Shown here: positions 1-8,137 of the stretch, piece after piece
Layout: the number at the start of each line of letters is the position of its first letter
Numbering within the stretch: position 1 is the first letter of the stretch
NCBI GenBank assembly: GCA_009775705.1
Contig: VSQE01000004.1
Span: 1 to 64,000 of the forward strand
Direction: 5' to 3'
DNA: 64,000 nucleotides
Source: Prevotellamassilia sp.
Lineage (GTDB): Bacteria > Bacteroidota > Bacteroidia > Bacteroidales > Bacteroidaceae
Program-made: the position numbers and the translations under genes
The notes under the pieces: model-generated
The model's input: the letters and a program-made list of their open reading frames with translations, nothing else
What the model was told of the DNA's origin: nothing
Database searches by the model: none

Positions 1-579
1 TTTTAATATATTGTAGCAAGAAATAACTATATGGATAAATATACATTTATGTTTTTACATCTTACGGATTTACGTTTACAAATATATAATTGACAACACT
101 TTTCATACTTACGCATTTCTAAATTTGAACTTTACAATTTAGATTTGTTCTCGATTTACTTTGTAGATAAATGAATGTAAATGTAAATATTTTCTAATTC
201 TAAAGTTTCCAGTTCCGAATTTACCGATTTCTTGCACTATTGAAGCAGAAACACACAACTATGCAGGCTATCTCGTTTATCAAAATCACAGAAAGCCATA
301 TTACTCATAAAACACTGTTACACAATGAATAAAATAAAAATATTGAAAAACAGAATCTGGGGCTAAAAAATAGGGTATTGTATATTTTCCGGCCAAAATC
401 TTCAAAAAATCGAGTTACACAGAACAGTTTTCACCCTAAAACAAGCTCAAAATTCACTGAAATATGTCCGGATTCAACTTATTTATCCACTATACAGGCA
501 AACCATCTGTAAACCGAACAGACCTGCACGAAAGAATCTCCCTCTCCTATCCCTCCTCATTTTGCATGCTCAACAAGAC
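1..579. other. AT-rich gene-free region
   Basis: No convincing open frame on either strand. The stretch is far more AT-rich than the coding DNA to its right and is full of TTTAC/GTAAA words, for example around 55-80 and 175-200. One near-match to a DnaA box (TTATCCACT, 483-491) is present, but a single box without dnaA or further boxes does not make an origin. It lies downstream of the holA terminator and may be the upstream region of a gene outside the window. I see nothing else in it. Confidence 0.5.
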
Positions 580-638
580 AACCGGAAAAGAACAGGCCGG
601 AGGTTCTTGACGAACCTCCGGCCTGTTCTTTTCCGGTT
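580..638 (-). terminator. Perfect 27-bp inverted repeat, amn-holA terminator
   Basis: The arms 580-606 and 612-638 are perfectly complementary around a 5-nt loop. The hairpin begins 15 nt past the holA stop. There is no long U tract, but the stem is very stable and could work in both directions. Confidence 0.7.
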
Positions 639-652
639 CCGGTATCTCAAAA

Positions 653-1693
653 TTAGTGAAGCATAAAAAATAAAAGTTCCTTCATGAGTTCACCATTGGC
701 CGTGCCAGGATTCCCCACCCCTTTTGACCGGGCATCTGTCCGCCTTATCTCTCCGATAATTTTCATGACCTTTGTCCCAGTATAGCGTTGCATTGCCGGC
801 ATTATATTTTTGCGGACCTGCCAGTCAGTCAAACCCAGCCAAGCGGCAATTCCTCTCTCTGTTTTTTCGGGAGCATAGTAGGCCAACATTAACTGAGAAT
901 AGAAACGAAACAAGGCGGGAAGTGTTTTCTGTATGGGATTAATCTTTGGATTCTTGTCAAAATAATTCGCAATTCTATTTACTTTCAATACGTCTTTCTG
1001 AACCAAAGCGTCCTGCAACTCGAATATATTAAAATCCTTGCTGATGCCAATATTGCTTTCCACCAATGCCAGAGTGACCGTTTTTTCACCCGAAGAAAGC
1101 GAAAGAACCAGTTTATCCAATTCTCCCGACAGACGACTAAGATCAGCTCCAACATAACTCGCCAACACGTCCGCAGCGACAGGATCAACTGCAAGACGTT
1201 TCCGTTTGAGATAATCACGTATGAAAGCCGGGAGCTGGCTGTCATAGAGTTTTTTCGATTCATAAAGCACACCAGCCTTCTCTATGAGCGTCGCAATTTT
1301 CTTCCGGCGGTCCAATGCCCCGTTTTTGTGGCAAAACAAAAGCACTGTCGAAGGCTGAGGATTGCGCAGATAAAATTCCAGACGTTCAAGACCGGAGAGA
1401 TTCTGTGCCTCTTTTACTACGACCACGAGATGCTGTGCCCCCATCGGAAATCCTTTGGCACTGTTGATAACAGTCTCTATATTCGTCTCAGCTCCGAAAA
1501 GCGTGATCAAATTGAAATCACGTTCCTCCGGCTGCAACAAAGTCGCTACAATGAAGTCTGCCACCCGGTCAATGTAATAACCTTCCTCCCCCATCAGATA
1601 ATAGACAGGTTTTATGTCCCCTCCGCGCACATCGCGGATAATGGTTTCATAAGTAAGCGCCGTTTTTTTCTTTGTCGGCTGATAGACCGTCAT
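653..1693 (-). CDS. holA: DNA polymerase III subunit delta
   Basis: 346 aa, the usual length for HolA, the delta subunit of the clamp loader that opens the beta sliding clamp. The N-terminal part has the family pattern PVYYLMGEEGYY (about residues 29-40) at the start of the AAA+-like fold. The region around 150-220 carries the LSRLSGELDKL helix typical of the family, and the C-terminal helical domain (FRFYSQLMLAYY) follows. The start lies 18 nt after the amn stop, so the two are probably co-transcribed, and a strong hairpin follows the stop. Identification rests on motif pattern and length. Its partner dnaX is also in this window, at 54.7 kb. Confidence 0.9.
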   Translation of the reverse strand: MTVYQPTKKKTALTYETIIRDVRGGDIKPVYYLMGEEGYYIDRVADFIVATLLQPEERDFNLITLFGAETNIETVINSAKGFPMGAQHLVVVVKEAQNLSGLERLEFYLRNPQPSTVLLFCHKNGALDRRKKIATLIEKAGVLYESKKLYDSQLPAFIRDYLKRKRLAVDPVAADVLASYVGADLSRLSGELDKLVLSLSSGEKTVTLALVESNIGISKDFNIFELQDALVQKDVLKVNRIANYFDKNPKINPIQKTLPALFRFYSQLMLAYYAPEKTERGIAAWLGLTDWQVRKNIMPAMQRYTGTKVMKIIGEIRRTDARSKGVGNPGTANGELMKELLFFMLH

Positions 1694-1711
1694 ACTACTT
1701 CTCCTGTAATT

Positions 1712-2491
1712 TTACCAGTCGTACTTCAGATGCTTCACCGTCTTCCGCTCTCCCATAATCAGCTTCATGGCCTCGATACCCACACGGACATGAACAGCGG
1801 CATAGTTCTGTGTAACCTTATTGTCACTCTCTTCCGTCTTGATTCCTTCCGGAACCATCGGATTGTCCGACACCAGAAGCAAAGCACCTGTAGGGATATG
1901 GTTGAAGAATCCGCAGGAAAAAAGCGTCGCGGTCTCCATGTCCACCGCCATGGCGCGCGTCTCGCGCAAATATTTCTTGAAACGTTCGTCGTGTTCCCAC
2001 ACACGCCGGTTTGTGGTATAGACAGTACCGGTCCAATAGTCATAACTATTGTCGCGCAATGCCGTAGAGACAGCCCGTTGCAGCATGAAAGCCGGAAGGG
2101 CCGGCACCTCAGGAGGAAAGTAATCATTCGACGTACCCTCTCCACGTATTCCCGCCAAAGGCAGGATGTAGTCTCCCAGTTGAGTCTTGTTGGAGATGCC
2201 ACCACACTTACCCAGAAAAAGACAGGCTTTGGGATGTATCGCCGCCAGCAAATCCATGATCAGCGCGGCATTGGGGCTACCAATGCCGAAATTGATCATC
2301 GTTATGCCCAGGGCCGTAGCGGCCCGCATATTGGCACCAAAACCTACAGGACTCACTCCACACTGCTCGCAGAACAGGTCCACATAATTATTGAAGTTCG
2401 TAAGGAGAATATACTCTCCAAATTCATTGAGCGGCATTTTGGTGTACCTCACCAGCCAGTTTCCAGTTATTTCCTCTTTGGTTCTCATCAT
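1712..2491 (-). CDS. amn: AMP nucleosidase
   Basis: 259 aa. It hydrolyses AMP to adenine and ribose 5-phosphate, a purine-salvage and adenylate-control step. It belongs to the nucleoside phosphorylase superfamily: GIGSPNAALIMDLL and KACLFLGKCGGI form the phosphate/ribose-binding core, and MAVDMETATLFSCG with LLVSDNPM matches the base- and ribose-binding end. It is the short Bacteroidetes form, without the N-terminal extension of the E. coli enzyme. The start follows MMRTKEE; either of the two Met codons is possible. It is first gene of a two-gene unit with holA, and a TAAGTTTG -7 element lies upstream at 2581-2574 on the minus strand. Confidence 0.88.
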   Translation of the reverse strand: MMRTKEEITGNWLVRYTKMPLNEFGEYILLTNFNNYVDLFCEQCGVSPVGFGANMRAATALGITMINFGIGSPNAALIMDLLAAIHPKACLFLGKCGGISNKTQLGDYILPLAGIRGEGTSNDYFPPEVPALPAFMLQRAVSTALRDNSYDYWTGTVYTTNRRVWEHDERFKKYLRETRAMAVDMETATLFSCGFFNHIPTGALLLVSDNPMVPEGIKTEESDNKVTQNYAAVHVRVGIEAMKLIMGERKTVKHLKYDW

Positions 2492-2929
2492 TTGTTTTCA
2501 GTTTATCACATCCGGTTCCTCTCCATGCAACCGTATCATCTACTTCTTGGAAAAAGGAATTCGAATGTCTATGCAAACTTACAAATAATCTCTGGAAAAG
2601 GCTAATAAAAAGGGCGAAAGTCTTTATGTTGCTTGTTAATAAGGAATTTGCGAAGACACTTGTCATACGGAAAACAAACGAAGAACTTGTGGTGAAAATG
2701 TCGTTCTTACGATCAAAAGCATCCCCCCCGCATTTCAAAGATACGTTCCCCTACGTTTCATCAAAATACCATTGATATTTTGCACTTTCAGAAAAAGACT
2801 GTAATTTTGCAGAGATTTTGAATCAGCCCCATGAGAATGTAAAAAAACAAAACTTCCACATCTGTTATCTTCTACGTTAAGACGCAAATTTTTATTTGTG
2901 CCGATGTTGTTTTATTTTTTATATTTATC
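2492..2929. promoter_or_regulatory. Divergent intergenic region amn / ABC-F with a long ABC-F leader
   Basis: This 438-bp region separates two divergent genes. It holds the minus-strand -7 element for amn (TAAGTTTG, 2581-2574) and a plus-strand promoter for the ABC-F gene (2779-2809). The latter leaves a leader of about 115 nt. The leader contains a three-codon frame (ATG AGA ATG TAA, 2831-2842) and a small hairpin at 2883-2900 followed by a T-rich stretch. No larger gene is supported. Confidence 0.5.
2779..2809 (+). promoter_or_regulatory. Bacteroidetes-type promoter for the ABC-F gene
   Basis: TTTG (2779-2782), 19-nt spacer, TAATTTTG (2802-2809). This fits the -33/-7 pattern used by the primary sigma factor of Bacteroidetes. 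Transcription would start about 110 nt ahead of the ABC-F start codon. Confidence 0.6.
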
Positions 2930-4546
2930 ATGAGTATTCAAATACAGAATCTTACATATATCCACTCCGACAAGGAAATCCTTTTTCAAAATTTAAATTT
3001 CTCCATCTCTTCCCATACCAAATGCGCACTCATTGGAGAAAACGGCATTGGAAAATCAACTCTTTTACAGATAATGGCCCATAAGCTGAAACCGGAGTCC
3101 GGTACGATTATCTGGAAAGATACTCCCTATTTCGTTCCGCAACATATGGGGCAATACAATCGGTTGACAGTGGCGGAAGCCCTTGACATATCGAAGGAAC
3201 TGGATGCTTTGCACGCCATATTGAAAGGAGAAGTTTCAGAAGAAAACCTCACGTGCCTGAATGAAAAATGGGATATAGAGGAACAGGCCATATCAGCTCT
3301 CGGCAAGTGGAATTTATCTCATGTCTCGTTGGATATGCCCATGTGCAAGTTAAGCGGAGGAGAAAAAACGAAAGTCTTTCTTGCAGGAATCACATTGCAC
3401 CGTCCAAGGCTGGCCTTAATGGATGAACCTACCAATCATCTGGATTTGTCCGGACGGGAAATGGTGTACGATTTCATTGCCGAGTTTCCCGGAACAATAG
3501 TTATTGTCAGCCACGACAGGGAGTTGCTGAACCGGATGTCGGAGATATATGAAATGTCTATCGGTGGCATTCATTTCTATCCCATGAATTATAATGCCTA
3601 TAAGGAGTGGAAAGATATGGAGCTCCGATCTAAGACGGCGCAACTGGAGAACAGACAAAAGGAGTTGAAGAAGGCGAAGCAAGAAGCGAAGGAGGCAATG
3701 GAACGCCAACAGAAACACAATGTACGCGGAGAAAAGCGGAATGAAAAGAAAGGTATAGCCCGCATTGCCATGGGAAACCTGCAAAACAGGGCGGAAAACT
3801 CCACTTCAAAGCTAAGCAAAGTAAAACAGGAGAAACTTCAGAGTATGAATGAGGAGATCCGGACAATCAAGTCTTCTATCAGCCATGCAAGCACCATAAA
3901 GATAGACTTCCATTCTTCCACTCTCCATTTTGGACGAAAGATGATAGAGGCAAAAGGGATTAACTTCGCTTATGCCGGAATGCCACCATTGTGGGAGCAG
4001 GGTTTGGATCTCATCGTTTACAGCGGAGAGCGCATAAAACTGACAGGCGCCAACGGAAGCGGTAAAAGCACATTGCTTGAATTGATGGCGGGGTTAAGAA
4101 ATCCAACGGAAGGGTCTATTTGCAGGGCCGACAACCTGAACTATGTCTATCTGGACCAGGAATACTCCTTTCTTCGGAACGACCGGACCATTCTGGAACA
4201 AATCACTGAATTCGGCACAGCCATGCAAGAGCATGAGATAAAGACATGCCTGAACCGTTTCCTGTTCACACAACAAATGTGGGATAAGAAATGCGCTTGC
4301 CTGAGTGGCGGTGAAAGAATGCGACTGGCACTTTGTTGCCTGATGGTAAGCAGCAATACGCCGGACATAATCATTGCGGACGAGCCTACCAACAACATAG
4401 ACATTGTGAACGTTGACTTACTGAGTTCCATCTTGAAAGAATATCATGGAACCTTGATTGTAGTCAGTCATGACACCACTTTTGTGAGTGAACTTTCCAT
4501 TGGAAAAGAGATTTCTTTGATAAAATCCAGTGCATATTCTTCCTGA
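2930..4546 (+). CDS. ABC-F family ATPase (translation factor-like)
   Basis: 538 aa with two ATP-binding cassettes and no membrane segment, so a soluble ABC-F protein acting on the ribosome rather than a transporter. Cassette 1 has Walker A GENGIGKS (36-43), signature LSGGE (141-145) and Walker B LALMDEPTNHLD (161-172). Cassette 2 has GANGSGKST (about 372), LSGGERMR (about 457) and DEPTNNID (about 484). A charged, Lys/Glu-rich linker (about 205-315) forms the P-site-reaching hairpin. Family members either tune translation (EttA-like) or protect ribosomes from antibiotics (Msr/Lsa/Vga-like). The long leader favours an inducible protection role, but sequence alone does not settle this. The start is the ATG after TTATC at 2929. 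Confidence 0.85.
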   Translation: MSIQIQNLTYIHSDKEILFQNLNFSISSHTKCALIGENGIGKSTLLQIMAHKLKPESGTIIWKDTPYFVPQHMGQYNRLTVAEALDISKELDALHAILKGEVSEENLTCLNEKWDIEEQAISALGKWNLSHVSLDMPMCKLSGGEKTKVFLAGITLHRPRLALMDEPTNHLDLSGREMVYDFIAEFPGTIVIVSHDRELLNRMSEIYEMSIGGIHFYPMNYNAYKEWKDMELRSKTAQLENRQKELKKAKQEAKEAMERQQKHNVRGEKRNEKKGIARIAMGNLQNRAENSTSKLSKVKQEKLQSMNEEIRTIKSSISHASTIKIDFHSSTLHFGRKMIEAKGINFAYAGMPPLWEQGLDLIVYSGERIKLTGANGSGKSTLLELMAGLRNPTEGSICRADNLNYVYLDQEYSFLRNDRTILEQITEFGTAMQEHEIKTCLNRFLFTQQMWDKKCACLSGGERMRLALCCLMVSSNTPDIIIADEPTNNIDIVNVDLLSSILKEYHGTLIVVSHDTTFVSELSIGKEISLIKSSAYSS

Positions 4547-4615
4547 TTTCTCCATGAGGCGGATCATCCTCAGAACCTGTGTATTCAGGTCCTGAGGATT
4601 TAAACGACCCGTCGG

Positions 4616-5512
4616 TTACAGGATGCTTCCAAGCAGACTGTGCGGCAGTTCAGGCATGGCTCCACTCTGCGTACATACATAAGCGGATACGTTTACGGCC
4701 AACCGATGTGCTTCCCCAACCGTCTTACCCTTTAACAAGGCAGAGATAAAGGCAGCGGTAAACGAATCTCCCGCACCGACCGTATCGGCAACTTCCACCT
4801 GCGGGGTTTCTACAAACGAAACATCCCCGGGCGTGAATACGTAACTGCCGTTTATACCGCAAGTAAGGATAAGTATCTCCAATTCATATTCCGCAAGCAG
4901 AATCCGGCATTTTTCCAGCAAATCCACCTCCGGATATCCGAACATACGGCTGATCGTAACCAGTTCCTCATCATTTATTTTCAAAATATTGCAACGCTGC
5001 ATGGCATTACAGATGATTTCCTGGGTGTAGAAACCTTGCCTGAGGTTGATATCAAATATCTTGTATTGTCCCTTGCCGTCGGGCATGGCATCCAAAAAGG
5101 AATTGATAGTCTCGCGGGACACGACGTTGCGCTGGGCCAAGGAGCCATAGCAAACGGCACATGTATTCCTGGCAAGCCGGTAAAGCCGTTCCGTAAACGG
5201 AATATTGTCCCACGCCACATTTTCTTTAATATCATAGCAAGGCACTCCCGCGCCATCAACCAGGACTTGTACCGTGCCGGTGGGACAGGGCACTTTTTCC
5301 ATCAGGACATTCAACTCCTTGCTACGGAAAGTCTCCATAATCTCATTTCCCAATTTGTCATCTCCAATGGCACTTACCACCAGGCTTTGCAAACCGAACT
5401 GTGACACGTGGTAAGCAAAATTTGCCGGAGCGCCACCAATTTTCTTCCCATCGGGAAGCACATCCCACAAAGCCTCACCAATCCCTACAACATAATTCTC
5501 TTTTGCTCTCAT
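4616..5512 (-). CDS. PfkB-family carbohydrate kinase, probable fructokinase
   Basis: 298 aa. The start is set at 5512 (MRAKENYVVGIGEALWD) because the in-frame extension to 5623 runs through the ilv terminator hairpin and shows no conservation-like pattern. The ribokinase fold is clear: GGAPANFAYHV near residue 35 contacts the sugar, and DTVGAGDSFTAAF near 240 is the PfkB signature with the catalytic Asp and anion hole. FDINLRQGFY is typical of fructokinases. It would phosphorylate fructose or a related sugar using ATP. It sits 166 nt downstream of ilvC, beyond a terminator, so it is probably transcribed separately. Confidence 0.82.
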   Translation of the reverse strand: MRAKENYVVGIGEALWDVLPDGKKIGGAPANFAYHVSQFGLQSLVVSAIGDDKLGNEIMETFRSKELNVLMEKVPCPTGTVQVLVDGAGVPCYDIKENVAWDNIPFTERLYRLARNTCAVCYGSLAQRNVVSRETINSFLDAMPDGKGQYKIFDINLRQGFYTQEIICNAMQRCNILKINDEELVTISRMFGYPEVDLLEKCRILLAEYELEILILTCGINGSYVFTPGDVSFVETPQVEVADTVGAGDSFTAAFISALLKGKTVGEAHRLAVNVSAYVCTQSGAMPELPHSLLGSIL

Positions 5513-5560
5513 AGCGATAATTTTCAAGTTGAAGTTTTTCGAAACCTGTTGCAAAGGAAA

Positions 5561-5608
5561 TAAAAAATTTCCGCAGGGCTTCCAGCGCAACAGAATACCC
5601 TGCGGAAA
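5561..5608 (-). terminator. Rho-independent terminator of the ilv operon
   Basis: On the minus strand an 11-bp perfect stem (5598-5608 with 5568-5578) is followed directly by six T residues (5567-5562). It lies 70 nt beyond the ilvC stop and separates the operon from the fructokinase gene. Confidence 0.75.
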
Positions 5609-5678
5609 AGAAAGGGAAATCAAAGAAATCCGTTTCTTTCCGCAGGGCAGGTATGTTCCATACGGTACGCGGTAGCAA

Positions 5679-6722
5679 TCAATTATTCTCGGGACGGAGC
5701 TTTCTGACCGTCTCGGCAGTACGCCACATCTCGCTCTCGCGCAGGGCCTTCAGCTCTTCTTCGAGCTTGTCCCTATAGTCAGGTTTGGAGTTGCTGTCAA
5801 TGGAGATCTGTGCCTCGTTACCGGTCACCACGCTCTGATAAAGCTGCTGCATCACGGGCTTCACGGCATCGTGAAACGGGGTCATCCAGTCAAGGGCACC
5901 ACGTTGCGCCGTGGTGGAGCAGTTGGCATACATCCAGTCCATACCTTTGGCCGCGAAAAGAGGCATAAGGCTTTGTGTCAGTTCCTCCACCGTCTCGTTA
6001 AAAGCCTCGGAAGGAGTATGTCCGTTCTCACGCAACACCTCATACTGGGCCAGCAACAGTCCCTGTATGGCACCCATGAGCGAACCGCGCTCTCCGGTGA
6101 GGTCGCTCGTGGCCTCGCGCTTGAAGGTAGTCTCGAACAGATAGCCGGACCCGATGCCTATACCGAAAGCAATGACTTTTTCGAGGGCATGTCCCGTAGC
6201 ATCCTGATACACGGCATAAGAGGAGTTCAGGCCGCGGCCTTCAAGAAACATGGTGCGGAGGCTTGTGCCCGATCCTTTGGGAGCGACCATGATGACGTCG
6301 ATGTCTGCCGGAGGCACCACTCCGGTACGGTCGCTCCAGTTGATAGCGAATCCGTGGGAAAAATACAAAGTCTTTCCGGCAGAGAGATGCGGCTTGACAG
6401 AGGGCCACAGCTGCATCTGCGCGGCATCGCTCAACAGCATGCAGATAATTGTTCCACGCTCGGCCGCCTCTTCAAGCGAGAAGAGCGTCTCTCCGGGCAC
6501 CCAGCCGTCGGCAACGGCTTTCTCGTAAGTTTTTCCCTGACGCTGACCCACAATCACATTGAAACCGTTGTCACGGAGATTGCAGGCCTGTCCCGGCCCC
6601 TGCACACCATAGCCAAGTACTGCTATCGTTTCATTTTTCAGGACTTCGCGCGCTTTTTCAAGCGGAAATTCCTCGCGTGTCATGACTTCCTCTATGACAC
6701 CGCCAAAATTCATTTTTGCCAT
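5679..6722 (-). CDS. ilvC: Ketol-acid reductoisomerase
   Basis: 347 aa. It converts 2-acetolactate or 2-aceto-2-hydroxybutyrate to the dihydroxy acids of the valine and isoleucine pathways, with NADPH and Mg2+. The Rossmann motif GYGVQG is at residues 37-42. The all-helical C-terminal knotted domain includes the metal-binding region (SDLTGERGSLMGAIQG and NETVEELTQSLMPL). The motif reads GPGQACN where many bacteria have GHAHA, as in the Bacteroidetes lineage. Last gene of the ilv operon, 26 nt after the thioesterase gene. Confidence 0.96.
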   Translation of the reverse strand: MAKMNFGGVIEEVMTREEFPLEKAREVLKNETIAVLGYGVQGPGQACNLRDNGFNVIVGQRQGKTYEKAVADGWVPGETLFSLEEAAERGTIICMLLSDAAQMQLWPSVKPHLSAGKTLYFSHGFAINWSDRTGVVPPADIDVIMVAPKGSGTSLRTMFLEGRGLNSSYAVYQDATGHALEKVIAFGIGIGSGYLFETTFKREATSDLTGERGSLMGAIQGLLLAQYEVLRENGHTPSEAFNETVEELTQSLMPLFAAKGMDWMYANCSTTAQRGALDWMTPFHDAVKPVMQQLYQSVVTGNEAQISIDSNSKPDYRDKLEEELKALRESEMWRTAETVRKLRPENN

Positions 6723-6748
6723 TTTCTGCTTTATTTAATTGTTTGATA

Positions 6749-7501
6749 CTATGATTCGTCCGGATTCCTAAAAGTAACTTCACAACGTGCCACGACATCC
6801 CCACTCTCCTTGCGGATCTCAGCAACAACGATACCGCCGGCCTTCTCTTCCTTATATATATGGAGCCTATCTCCAAGATAGGCTTCCGTGCAATAGGCAG
6901 TCTCAATACGTTTCACTCCTCCCCTCTCATAATACTCGCGGGGAAAGAGATCCAACACCATCTCTATGTAACGGATGGAATTGACATGGCCGTTGATATC
7001 CAGATCGCTGTAACAGGCGGAGAGGCTACGCACCGAATCGTCGCTCTTCACACGAATGCGACCGGGTCCCTTGATCGGGATGCCGCGCCCGTCCACGGCA
7101 AACAAAGCACCGCCCTGCGAAAGCGCGGCGAGGTCCGCCGGCTCACGGCTGTCCATGTCGATAAGCGCCCAGACGCTGTATGCATACCCGTAAACACGTC
7201 CTTCGTCACCGGTGACGGAGAAGAAACGGTCGGTAAACTGACGGTAGACTTTCGATACCCACGTCTCGATGGTATAACGTTCTCCGGTACGCGGCATGTC
7301 GTCCAGTTCAACGACCAGCCGGGAAAGCACCCACACGTGACGGCTCCGCTGCATCTCGTCGAACCCGAATCCGTGGGCGCCGGCATGAAGGCTGGCACAT
7401 CGCAACAACTGGTTTCCGAGGAAGCGCCAAGACAAACAACCGGTAAAGTCTTCCGAAAAAGGCTCTACGACAAAAGGAAATTTTCCTGCATTCCGATTCA
7501 T
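6749..7501 (-). CDS. Acyl-ACP thioesterase (FatA/FatB-like)
   Basis: 250 aa, a double hotdog-fold protein of the acyl-ACP thioesterase family, which releases free fatty acids from acyl-carrier protein. The N-terminal hotdog contains the helix HAGAHGFGFDEMQ and WVLSRLVVE. The second hotdog carries YSDLDINGHVNSIRYIEM, in which Asn and His of the NGH stretch are at the places of the plant catalytic residues. There is no signal peptide, so it is cytoplasmic. The gene is embedded between ilvN and ilvC with 18- and 26-nt gaps, so it is made together with the branched-chain pathway. Substrate chain length cannot be read from the sequence. Confidence 0.85.
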   Translation of the reverse strand: MNRNAGKFPFVVEPFSEDFTGCLSWRFLGNQLLRCASLHAGAHGFGFDEMQRSRHVWVLSRLVVELDDMPRTGERYTIETWVSKVYRQFTDRFFSVTGDEGRVYGYAYSVWALIDMDSREPADLAALSQGGALFAVDGRGIPIKGPGRIRVKSDDSVRSLSACYSDLDINGHVNSIRYIEMVLDLFPREYYERGGVKRIETAYCTEAYLGDRLHIYKEEKAGGIVVAEIRKESGDVVARCEVTFRNPDES

Positions 7502-7519
7502 ACGTTCTTTCCTCCCCTC

Positions 7520-8086
7520 TTATTGCTGTTGTCCTACATTCCGCAAGCGGAACTCTTCCTCGCGAAGTTCGAGAAACTCGCTGAGTTCCTCACGCCGGCT
7601 CTTCGTCACCGCCACGACACCGCTGCTCACATATTGCAACAGGCAGCCGTATTCCTTCAGTTTGCGGTAGAGTTCAAGAATCTCTCCGGGAAGCCCCTCC
7701 TTCGAGACGATGCTGTACGTAGGGTTCACCTCCACTATTTTTCCATCATGCAGACGGATGGCCTTGGAAATATTCTTGTTCTCAAGCAACCGTGAAGTGG
7801 CGATCTTATACAAGGCCTGCTCCATCACATAGATCTCATCGCTCGTAAAATACTGTGCCTGGATCACGTCGATTTTCTTCTCGATCTGCCGGGTCACAGT
7901 GCGTATGGCGGCCTCGTCCGTCCAGCAGGTGATTGTATAACGATGCACCTTTTCTATCCCCGAGGCCGAAACATTGAGGCTTTCGATGTTGAGCTGCCGA
8001 CGCGTGAAAACGTTGGTGATCTGATTGAGCACACCGGCCAAATTTTCGGAAAATATGATGAGCGTATATAATGTCTTTTCTTCCAT
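7520..8086 (-). CDS. ilvN: Acetolactate synthase small (regulatory) subunit
   Basis: 188 aa. The N-terminal ACT domain (about residues 5-80; YTLIIFSENLAGVLNQITNVF) binds valine for feedback inhibition and activates the large subunit. The C-terminal domain (about 95-175) contains the ARLHDGKIVEV-like stretch (IRLHDGKIVEVNP) of the family. It lies 51 nt after ilvB and 18 nt before the thioesterase gene. It is the longer IlvH-type architecture rather than the ~95-aa E. coli IlvN. Confidence 0.93.
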   Translation of the reverse strand: MEEKTLYTLIIFSENLAGVLNQITNVFTRRQLNIESLNVSASGIEKVHRYTITCWTDEAAIRTVTRQIEKKIDVIQAQYFTSDEIYVMEQALYKIATSRLLENKNISKAIRLHDGKIVEVNPTYSIVSKEGLPGEILELYRKLKEYGCLLQYVSSGVVAVTKSRREELSEFLELREEEFRLRNVGQQQ

Positions 8087-8137
8087 AAGCGAAAACTTCT
8101 ATCTTGTTCTATTGAACTCCTCCGGAACGGATATGCC

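Noticed and set aside
1..579. Replication origin
   Set aside because: Only one imperfect DnaA box and no dnaA nearby; AT-richness alone is not enough. The perfect box at 11838-11846 is also solitary.
1328..2605. A long plus-strand open frame (425 codons) opposite amn and holA
   Set aside because: It is antisense to two clearly recognised genes, its composition (many His, Arg, Ser) is that of a shadow frame, and no domain pattern is visible.
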